DNA of 58,192 nucleotides from JAFTYR01 sp964571375 (GTDB lineage: Bacteria; Pseudomonadota; Gammaproteobacteria; Burkholderiales; Burkholderiaceae_F), in the NCBI GenBank assembly GCA_964571375.1, contig CAZNBL010000003.1, positions 1 to 58,192 of the forward strand, in the 5' to 3' direction. Of this stretch, positions 1 to 6,276 are shown piece by piece. Made by a program: the position numbers and the translations under genes. Numbering within the stretch: position 1 is the stretch's first letter; every line of letters starts with the position of its first letter. A model generated the notes under the pieces. That model was given only the letters and a program-made list of their open reading frames with translations. It had not been told where the DNA came from and searched no databases.

Positions 1-174
1 TTTTCACCTGTCAACCGTTTTCAGGAAAAATTTTTCAGAAATTTTCGCAAAATTTTCGAATTTCCTAAATCAATCATACAGTTATTGGATTTTTACAGCA
101 GATGTAATAAATTGTAATTCTTATTACACAGGCAAATTTCGTTGGATTTGAGGTGTCTTGCCGTGGAAACCACC

Positions 175-942
175 TTACTTTGTGAGCGTCCTCGCTCTCG
201 TTGCCAATCCTGTAATAACAAGGTTATGTCGAAGATCGACTTTCTCAAATTCTTTTGATAGATGCGGTGCGATTAATCTTGCAGCTCCGCCGGCAAGCAG
301 TATTCTCGGACTTTCACAGATTGAGTTCATTTGAGCATATGCCCTTTGAACCAGACCTAACTGACTGTCAATAATGCCAGTCGTAATGGCATCTACCGTG
401 TTGTCAGGAAAATCTTGATACTTCCCTAATGCACGCGGAAGATGTGCGGTCCCTCTTGAAAGTCCTTCAAGCATCATTGCTGGCCCCGGAGCAATTCTTC
501 CTCCGAGAAAGAGATATTCGTTGTCGCCTTGAGGAATCACACTGTCGACAGTGGCGGCTGTACCCATATGAATAATAAGAAGTGCTTCATTAGGATGCAG
601 CGTTACTGCACCGATAGCAGCATGCCAGCGATCCGCTCCCAACATATGGGGATATGCGTATCCGTTACGCAATCTGAAATCACCGTTGAATTCAGAAGTC
701 GATTGAAGCCAATGACAATCGACATTCTTGCGATGCAGAGCCTGATTAATACCGTGGCTGATCCATTCCGACGCAACCGTCGTCCCATACGCAGCATCTA
801 TATTTAGATGATTCCATTGCTCAATGACGCTGTCACCGAGAACGCCGGAAGAATTGTGGACATAAGCATTTGTCTCTTCGCAGTTATCCAATAGGGCCCA
901 CTTAAGCGCAGTATTCCCCAAATCCAACAGCAAAATAGACAT
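175..942 (-). CDS. coaX: Type III pantothenate kinase
   Basis: Cytoplasmic kinase that phosphorylates pantothenate, the first step of coenzyme A synthesis. The 255-residue product has the ASKHA-fold signatures of CoaX: DLGNT at residues 7-11, GADRW at 102-106 (with the expected catalytic Asp104), GTAATVD at 127-133, and the GG...PGPAMM and GTAHLP stretches near 147-168. Length is normal. In many CoaX proteins an Asp sits two residues before GTA; here it is His125, which may simply be a betaproteobacterial variant. The ATG is preceded by GGAGG at a 7-nt spacing on the minus strand, which supports the start. coaX is often next to birA; here it stands alone, divergent from the PBP5-like gene. 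coaD, a later step of the same pathway, is also in this window (53067-53564). Confidence 0.93.
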   Translation of the reverse strand: MSILLLDLGNTALKWALLDNCEETNAYVHNSSGVLGDSVIEQWNHLNIDAAYGTTVASEWISHGINQALHRKNVDCHWLQSTSEFNGDFRLRNGYAYPHMLGADRWHAAIGAVTLHPNEALLIIHMGTAATVDSVIPQGDNEYLFLGGRIAPGPAMMLEGLSRGTAHLPRALGKYQDFPDNTVDAITTGIIDSQLGLVQRAYAQMNSICESPRILLAGGAARLIAPHLSKEFEKVDLRHNLVITGLATRARTLTK

Positions 943-975
943 CCCGCGTCCTCCGAAAAATCTCGAAACTTACTT

Positions 976-1016
976 TATCTGCCGTATGCAGATAGATATA
1001 CAGAGGATTCTCCTCT
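976..1016. promoter_or_regulatory. Two inverted repeats in the coaX/dacA-like divergent spacer
   Basis: Two perfect short inverted repeats lie side by side: TATCTGC-N5-GCAGATA (976-994) and AGAGGA-TTC-TCCTCT (1002-1016). They sit 34-74 bp upstream of the coaX start and about 190 bp upstream of the dacA-like start. They could be operators or transcript hairpins; no regulator can be named. The rest of the spacer (943-1203) is AT-rich and shows no gene. Confidence 0.3.
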
Positions 1017-1203
1017 TCAAGTATGGCTATGTTAAACGTATCTATTCTTATCGGCACACCTCATTATTAATAAACTGATTTATCATTCACTGCCTGACGT
1101 GACTTATGCACCTATTTTTCTCCAGACAGAGAAATACGCCGCATATCGCATTCTTTCAAGAATGTGCAGCAATACCTTTCATCAAGCAGATAACTCAAAA
1201 ACC

Positions 1204-2409
1204 ATGTACACAAAACCGTTGCTTATTGCACTTATTGCATTGTCTTCAGTAAGTGTCGGAGTATCTGCGACTGAAAATTCTCTGCCGGCGACCGATGCAA
1301 CTCAGGCAGAAGAAAGTAAGATTTGCCTTCATTCTGTATATGATCCGCTGAGTAAAAAGACGATCATCGGTTGCGAGTTAGCAAATATCTTCGAAGTTCA
1401 CGAACTTCCAGCATTCCTGAGCAGCTATGCTGTTTTAAGACTTGCATCTGAAGCTAAATTAGATCTGAACAAAAGTATTGTTGTTCCGGATACTGTTCTT
1501 GCCGCACTCCATGAACAAGGACGCGCACTGACCTATTTCGTTCCCGGCGAACACGTCAGAATTGACCAGCTGATCAAATGGACATTTTTTCTCTTCTCTC
1601 CGGATGCAACGATTACGTTGCAGGAAGATCTTCGCAAGAACTTCTCTAAAGACTTTGAATCTGAAATCATCCAGTCTTTAAATTTAAAATCGACCTCTTT
1701 CGATTCAGAAAAGAAGATTTGGATGACTTCTCCTGAAGATATCGCTGTTCTTTTAGGAGAAATCGCACAGTTGCTCGGTTCTTTCGAAAATTTCCAAAAC
1801 TTAGAAAAGAACCTATTTATTAATAGTGCGTCAGATCCTACTTTATGGAAAGTAAGCCGATCCGACACCTCGGCACTGCTTATTTTTGAACATCCTTCTG
1901 AAAAATATGCTTTCGGCATCGGACGTTCACACAACCTCAGCCATCCGGATAATGTACGTATCGTCTCCGGCTGCGTTTGGGACAACCGCAATTTAGACGG
2001 AGCTCCCACGAATAAAATGACGGCACTTCTTGCTCGAGGTTCAAATGAATTCTCTACGCTGAAAATTTTCGATAAATATCAGAAAATTACGGAGTTAGAA
2101 GTGAGTAACGGCGTTGGCAAACATATTGATCTTGTCACACCGCACGCAGTGTACATAACACTCAGCGAAAAAGATCTGAACGAAGGCAACAACCAAAAAG
2201 TTGAAACCTTTGTTATTCACAGCGAAACTACTTCTGCCCCAATTAAAACCGGTGAAAGCATCGCAGAACTGTCTGTGCGGTATAAAGGGGTCGAAGTTGC
2301 ACATGCTCCGCTTGTAGCAAAGACCGATATCGCCGAAAGCAACTTCTTTATCCAATTTTTTAAAGCCTTTGAACACATTAAAAGAGATTTTTATGACAAC
2401 CGAAAATAA
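1204..2409 (+). CDS. Catalytically degenerate PBP5/DacA-family protein
   Basis: A 401-residue exported protein that aligns along its whole length with low-molecular-weight penicillin-binding proteins (DacA/PBP5, D-Ala-D-Ala carboxypeptidases). ATG 1204 is chosen because it begins a clear signal peptide (MYTK, hydrophobic run, VSA|T cleavage near residue 22); the upstream GTG at 1099 would bury it. All three active-site motifs are gone. The SxxK position reads E67...A70, SxN reads S132-P-D, and KTG reads L226-I-F. The surrounding fold-level similarity persists, including the PGEHVRIDQLI stretch (114-124), the C-terminal beta domain and an amphipathic C-terminal anchor. It overlaps ybeD by 17 bp, which is the dacA-ybeD synteny seen in E. 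coli. It is therefore probably a non-enzymatic PBP5 relative and not a carboxypeptidase. There are no frameshifts, so it seems to be maintained as a protein. Confidence 0.72.
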   Translation: MYTKPLLIALIALSSVSVGVSATENSLPATDATQAEESKICLHSVYDPLSKKTIIGCELANIFEVHELPAFLSSYAVLRLASEAKLDLNKSIVVPDTVLAALHEQGRALTYFVPGEHVRIDQLIKWTFFLFSPDATITLQEDLRKNFSKDFESEIIQSLNLKSTSFDSEKKIWMTSPEDIAVLLGEIAQLLGSFENFQNLEKNLFINSASDPTLWKVSRSDTSALLIFEHPSEKYAFGIGRSHNLSHPDNVRIVSGCVWDNRNLDGAPTNKMTALLARGSNEFSTLKIFDKYQKITELEVSNGVGKHIDLVTPHAVYITLSEKDLNEGNNQKVETFVIHSETTSAPIKTGESIAELSVRYKGVEVAHAPLVAKTDIAESNFFIQFFKAFEHIKRDFYDNRK

Positions 2410-2692
2410 ACCGAAAGTTAACGACGAAGAACTGCCGGCACCTCTGCTGACTTTCCCGTGCGAATTTCCCATGAAAATCGTCGGCGTAAAAAAAGATGGT
2501 TTAGCAGAAGAAATCTCTGAACTTATCCAAAAGTACGATCCGAAGTTTGATCGCGCCAATATGGAAATGCGTCTTTCTTCCAACGGCAAATTCCTGTCTC
2601 TCGGCGTGCTTGTTTATGCAACTTCGCAGGATATGCTCGATAACGTATATCGCGCAGTTACTTCTCACCCGTCCATTAAGTTCGTACTTTAA
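2393..2692 (+). CDS. ybeD: DUF493 family protein (YbeD-like)
   Basis: Small cytoplasmic protein of 99 residues from the YbeD/DUF493 family, an ACT-like fold of unresolved function often found beside lipB/lipA or dacA. Recognisable features are the LLTFPCEFPMKIVG start of the domain, an MEMRLSSNGKFLSLG strand region and the VYRAVTSHPSIKFVL end. ATG 2393 is preferred to the upstream ATG at 2369 because AAGAGA precedes it at good spacing and the family starts here. The gene overlaps the end of the dacA-like gene, suggesting one transcript that ends at the hairpin at 2752-2784. lipB and lipA do not follow in this genome segment. Confidence 0.85.
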   Translation: MTTENKPKVNDEELPAPLLTFPCEFPMKIVGVKKDGLAEEISELIQKYDPKFDRANMEMRLSSNGKFLSLGVLVYATSQDMLDNVYRAVTSHPSIKFVL

Positions 2693-2751
2693 TTTCTGCT
2701 CAAACAGTTTCGAATATAAATTTCTCGATAACTGTTAAATGAACCGTGAAC

Positions 2752-2784
2752 AACTCCCTCTGTGCTAACAGCAGGGAGTTTTTT
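2752..2784 (+). terminator. Rho-independent terminator after ybeD
   Basis: Inverted repeat AACTCCCT...AGGGAGTT, with an extra CTG/CAG pairing inside, is followed directly by a run of T. It lies 60 bp after the ybeD stop. Confidence 0.85.
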
Positions 2785-2985
2785 CAACCCCCTCTTATTC
2801 TGTTCTGTTGAAACCCTGATTCTCCATCTCTTTTACCAACCCCTCTTGGTTTCAGTTTTATCGTAAAAATTCGGTCATTTTTTTGAGCTGTAAATCAACT
2901 AAACTTCTGTCCATACCGAGCCCATCAAAAAATCTAAGGCTCATACGGATTTCATTACGGATATAAAAATTCAAGGAGAGATTCT

Positions 2986-3951
2986 TTGACCAAACCGACC
3001 CTGCCGAATATCAAGCCGCATTCTCTGCAGGCTTGGCTGAGCTTTATGCGTCCTAAAACATTTTGGATCGCAGCTGTTCCTGTCTTTGTCGGCTCTGCCC
3101 TTACATTAGCGCTTACCGGTACGTTCAATCTCTGGGTATGCCTGCTTACCTTATTCTCCTCCGTCGCCATTCAAGCACTATCCAACATGCAGAATGACTA
3201 CGGATACAACAAGAAAAAGGCTGAAAACGGTACTCGCAAAGGCCTTCCCCGCGCCACTACAGAAGGCTGGATTTCAATGGAAGCCGGCAAGCGCATGATT
3301 ATCTTTATGCTGATTCTCTGCAGTGTTTTAGGTGCTGCTCTGATCTGCATCGGCGGTTGGCCCATCCTGATCATTGCCGTCCTCTCAGTGCTTTGCGCTT
3401 ATTGCTACATGGGCGGTCCGCTTCCGATCGCCTACACACCGCTCGGAGAACTCCTTGTCCTCATCTTTTACGGTTGGTTTGCCGTCGGCGGAACCTTCTG
3501 GTTGCAAACACACCAGGTCTCCGGTGTCGCTATTTGTTGCGGAACTGCATTAGGCCTTCTCGGAGCCGCTGTTCTGTTCGTCAATAACTTCCGCGATATC
3601 GACCATGATATTTCGGTTGGTAGGAAAACACTCGCTGCATTTACCGGTCGTAAAGCTGGCATTTACTGCTACAGCGCTATGATTTACCTTCCCTTCATCG
3701 TGATCGGCTGGTTAGCCTCCTTTAAGCCCGAATTTTGGCCCCTTCTGTTCACGCTGATTGTTTTGCCGCGAGCCGCATTCCTTCCTAAGCAGCTTGAAGT
3801 GTCCGACGGTTACACTGCCAATGCCGTCATGTTTAATACGATCAAACTGGAACTGCTTTTCGGTCTTCTGCTGACTGCCAGTGCAATTGCAATCTTCGTT
3901 TTGAACTGGCCCGGCCATTTCCCTGCGAATTTCTTCGCCAACCCATTCTGA
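2986..3951 (+). CDS. menA: 1,4-dihydroxy-2-naphthoate polyprenyltransferase
   Basis: Integral membrane UbiA-family prenyltransferase that attaches the polyprenyl tail to 1,4-dihydroxy-2-naphthoate in menaquinone synthesis. The 321-residue protein has about eight or nine hydrophobic segments. The first Asp-rich motif reads N67-xxx-D71-YG-Y74, where E. coli MenA has a further Asp at the position of Tyr74. The second motif is intact (D204-I-D-H-D208, then GRKTL). The TTG start is supported by AAGGAGAG a few bases upstream. The gene is monocistronic between two terminators. Menaquinone use fits an anaerobic or microaerophilic lifestyle (inference). A different UbiA-family substrate cannot be fully excluded because of the altered first motif. 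Confidence 0.85.
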   Translation: MTKPTLPNIKPHSLQAWLSFMRPKTFWIAAVPVFVGSALTLALTGTFNLWVCLLTLFSSVAIQALSNMQNDYGYNKKKAENGTRKGLPRATTEGWISMEAGKRMIIFMLILCSVLGAALICIGGWPILIIAVLSVLCAYCYMGGPLPIAYTPLGELLVLIFYGWFAVGGTFWLQTHQVSGVAICCGTALGLLGAAVLFVNNFRDIDHDISVGRKTLAAFTGRKAGIYCYSAMIYLPFIVIGWLASFKPEFWPLLFTLIVLPRAAFLPKQLEVSDGYTANAVMFNTIKLELLFGLLLTASAIAIFVLNWPGHFPANFFANPF

Positions 3952-3962
3952 GGGTAATAAAA

Positions 3963-3995
3963 AAGCCTGTCGATATACAACGACAGGCTTTTTTT
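3963..3995. terminator. Bidirectional terminator between menA and BON gene
   Basis: AAGCCTGTCG...CGACAGGCTT is a perfect 10-bp stem with a T run on the plus strand and a matching A run upstream. It can therefore terminate both menA and the convergent lipoprotein gene. Confidence 0.88.
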
Positions 3996-4088
3996 ACGTT
4001 CATCTGCACTCAACCGAGGAGATGTGCACCATTCCCTCTTAAAAACGCTTTAAATCGATTTTGGAGCGTTACAGAGCCCATTCTCACA

Positions 4089-4739
4089 TCAACCCTCGCC
4101 GGCATCCACATTATTGTTTGCAGGATTGCCAAGCAGCCTTCTCTGAAGCTCCTGCTCGGAGATGATCTTGAAGAGCTTCACAACCTTCGTGACCCCCTTA
4201 ACAGTGGACGTAACTTTAGCAATCTTTGCTGCCTCTTCCGCTGTAACGGCGCCCAGCAGATAGCATGTTCCTCTCTCTACAACCACCTTCACGGAAGTCA
4301 GAGTTACTCCCTTAGTATCGATCAACGCCGCACGCACTTTTCCCGCCGTTACGGAGTCATTCATGCGGGAAGTAAGAGAAGCATTAGGCTGTACAGCCAA
4401 TTCGTTGTAAACACGTTTTACGCCGTTTACGGAATAAACGATCTCAGTGGCCTTTGCTTTGTCGTTGCTATTACCTACTTCACCAGTCAGAAGCACATTT
4501 CCCTCGTACGAAGTCGAAGTGATATGACTCGAGGAAAACTGAGTCTGAGTCAGATGAAGCGCTGCCTTGGTTTCAATAACATTGTCGTTTGTAATGTCGC
4601 CGGCACTTCGTCTGTCAATTGCAACCGATGTCGTTCCTACCGCAGTACCGCCCACCATTACGGGAGCACATCCGGTGAACATCAGAACCGAACTGAGCAG
4701 AATGCCTGTACAGGCCAATTTCTTTTTCGAAAATTCCAT
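4089..4739 (-). CDS. BON-domain lipoprotein (DolP/YraP-like)
   Basis: A 216-residue predicted outer-membrane lipoprotein. The N-terminus is a lipoprotein signal peptide with the lipobox FTGC (lipidated Cys24). Two BON domains follow, at about residues 48-118 and 124-195, each with the alpha-beta pattern and the conserved Gly in 'GNVLLTGEV' and 'GTCYLLGAV'. This architecture matches YraP/DolP, a dual-BON lipoprotein linked to outer-membrane integrity in E. coli. In many proteobacteria the gene sits near rsmI/yraN/diaA; here it lies next to the putative origin region, with no such neighbours. A short Asn/Gly-rich tail ends the protein. The exact role is inferred from the family. Confidence 0.82.
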   Translation of the reverse strand: MEFSKKKLACTGILLSSVLMFTGCAPVMVGGTAVGTTSVAIDRRSAGDITNDNVIETKAALHLTQTQFSSSHITSTSYEGNVLLTGEVGNSNDKAKATEIVYSVNGVKRVYNELAVQPNASLTSRMNDSVTAGKVRAALIDTKGVTLTSVKVVVERGTCYLLGAVTAEEAAKIAKVTSTVKGVTKVVKLFKIISEQELQRRLLGNPANNNVDAGEG

Positions 4740-4977
4740 CTTTCTTTATCCCGTATTCAAGTTGATCAATAACGTTGACCGTCCCACAACCGGAACAGCA
4801 TCACAAATGCCGTTCGGTTCAATATGAATTTTGGCGACAACGTATTAGCTGTCACATCAGTCAGTTGCAAGCATAAATCGCTTCCTGGCCGTCGGACAGT
4901 TCACAAACAAAAGAATAAAGGAAATCAACACCGAAGATATATCGGCAATCTGAAGCAAAAATTGCAGTTGCGGGGAT

Positions 4978-5142
4978 TGTTGATAACTATGTGGATAACT
5001 TGTGAATAAATTGTTGATAACTCATATTCTTGAAAATCTATCAAAAGTTATTCACTTTATTCCACAAGAACTTCACTTGTTATAAACAAGTTATCAACAG
5101 GATAACCTCTTGATTACAATCAAGAAAGCGGGGTTATCAACA
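4978..5142. promoter_or_regulatory. DnaA-box cluster A (seven boxes)
   Basis: Boxes on the minus strand are at 4978-4986 (TGTTGATAA), 4990-4998 (TGTGGATAA, perfect), 5001-5009 (TGTGAATAA, fits TTATNCACA) and 5012-5020 (TGTTGATAA). On the plus strand they are at 5048-5056 (TTATTCACT), 5091-5099 and 5134-5142 (TTATCAACA). Spacing between the first four is only 2-3 bp, suggesting cooperative DnaA binding. Two perfect hairpin-type repeats lie inside: ACTTGTT-ATA-AACAAGT (5075-5091) and TCTTGATT-AC-AATCAAGA (5108-5125). Confidence 0.78.
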
Positions 5143-5161
5143 TTTTTTTGAAACACTAACA

Positions 5162-5200
5162 CTACTTCTACTTAGATATATATATTAAATATAGAAGTAG
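5162..5200. repeat. Inverted repeat with AT-only-like core in origin
   Basis: CTACTTCTA (5162-5170) and its exact reverse complement TAGAAGTAG (5192-5200) flank a 21-bp core made almost only of A and T. The repeat is 20 bp from the last box of cluster A. It might be an unwinding element or a site for an origin-binding protein. Confidence 0.6.
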
Positions 5201-5837
5201 GCAACAACTGTATGATAACAAATAATGATGCTTTTGTGGGGTAAAACAGGTATAAATTTATACTTTTTTTTGAACCCTAAGTCTTTGTTTTAAACAACTT
5301 CTTTGGTTAGAAAAGAGTATGAGAAAAAGGGAGGTTCTCACCCTTATTGTACTTATTACAAAAACGTATTTTTTTAGCAAATTTACGGGAAATTTGGGGT
5401 CTGAAACGAAAAAAACAGCCGTAAAAGACAAAAAATTCTCCCCTTAAACGTTTTTGACCTGTCCATGAACTAACAATGAAGGAAGTTTTAGCTTTTTTTG
5501 CCGACAGGAACTCACCGGATATTCAGTAAAAAGAAAGTCAGGAATTTTGGATGTTGTTGGAATTTAAGTTTCTAACTGTTGACAGGAATCTGACCGGTGC
5601 TGTTTTTTGAGCAATATTTTTTTTAAAGAATCTTCTTTTGAAGAATCCTAAAAAGTTGAATGTTTTTTCTCTTCGATCCGAAGTCGTAATTTTTCCGAAA
5701 TTCATCTGCTGTCGAAATTTGGTCATTTGTTCAGGAATTCGAAAAGCATAAAAGTCAGTTCAATCTTGACTCTGCAATTTGTCGGAATAAGTAAGCGCAT
5801 TGCCTATTCAAGAAGCAATGAATGCAGAGAAATGATG

Positions 5838-6174
5838 TGTGGATAAATTATAAAAAACCACAGAAATACCCCTCCGATCATAAAATAATATACCCGCAGA
5901 ATATGTAAATAAAATACCCACCCCAAATGGATTGTGGATAACTATGTTGAAATGTCGGGGTGAGATGTTGATAAGTCTTTTATCAAACCATAGCTTCTGA
6001 TTTAAAACACTCTACAAGGCTGTTTTTATGCTTTAAAAATAAGAATATAGGAGTGTTTTTTTTCAGAAATACCGATTACGGATGAAGAATGAGAATTTTG
6101 CGCGTGAATTACTTTATTTCTACATGAAAATAAATGAGAGCACATCTGTTGATTCACTATTGTGTTTATCAACA
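5838..6174. promoter_or_regulatory. DnaA-box cluster B (four boxes)
   Basis: Two perfect boxes (TGTGGATAA) are at 5838-5846 and 5933-5941. One-mismatch boxes are at 5966-5974 (TGTTGATAA) and 6166-6174 (TTATCAACA). The boxes are wider apart than in cluster A, and the flanks are AT-rich. The cluster lies 100-440 bp beyond the gyrB stop. Confidence 0.7.
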
Positions 6175-6229
6175 GCGAAAGGATTATTTTTTCGAATTTT
6201 TATGAGACGTCTGTCGGTGAATCTATAAA

Positions 6230-6263
6230 AAAAAGCGGGAGTGCCGAAGCAATCCCGCTTTTT
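6230..6263 (-). terminator. Rho-independent terminator after gyrB
   Basis: AAAAAGCGGGA...TCCCGCTTTTT forms an 11-bp stem whose minus-strand copy ends in a T run. It lies 14 bp past the gyrB stop codon and closes the dnaA-dnaN-gyrB block. Confidence 0.85.
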
Positions 6264-6276
6264 AAATTACCTTTAA

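Larger units (their letters stand above)
4978..6174. other. oriC: Putative chromosomal replication origin (oriC)
   Basis: The gene-free stretch from 4740 to 6276 is strongly AT-rich and carries at least eleven sites matching the DnaA box TTATCCACA or differing from it by one base, in two clusters (4978-5142 and 5838-6174) about 700 bp apart. It lies just downstream of the convergently placed dnaA-dnaN-gyrB block. The dnaA-rpmH spacer (11327-11592) lacks such boxes. The AT-rich middle (5143-5837) holds T and A runs and short inverted repeats that could serve for unwinding. An imperfect repeat of GACAGGAA...ACCGG occurs at 5503-5518 and 5581-5597. No convincing gene is seen; a 62-codon minus-strand ORF at 5538-5726 has low-complexity composition. 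The origin role is inferred, not shown. Confidence 0.75.

Noticed and set aside
1..174. Search for a gene or terminator downstream of coaX
   Set aside because: The stretch is AT-rich with repeated AATTTTC-like runs but has no open frame, stable hairpin with T tail, or RNA-gene signature.
550..580. His125 in place of the usual Asp before GTA in CoaX
   Set aside because: Other catalytic residues are intact and, as far as I recall, betaproteobacterial CoaX/Baf proteins also deviate at this position, so it is probably lineage variation.
5538..5726. 62-codon minus-strand ORF in the putative origin
   Set aside because: Low-complexity F/K/N-rich composition, no ribosome-binding site seen, inside an AT-rich origin-like region.
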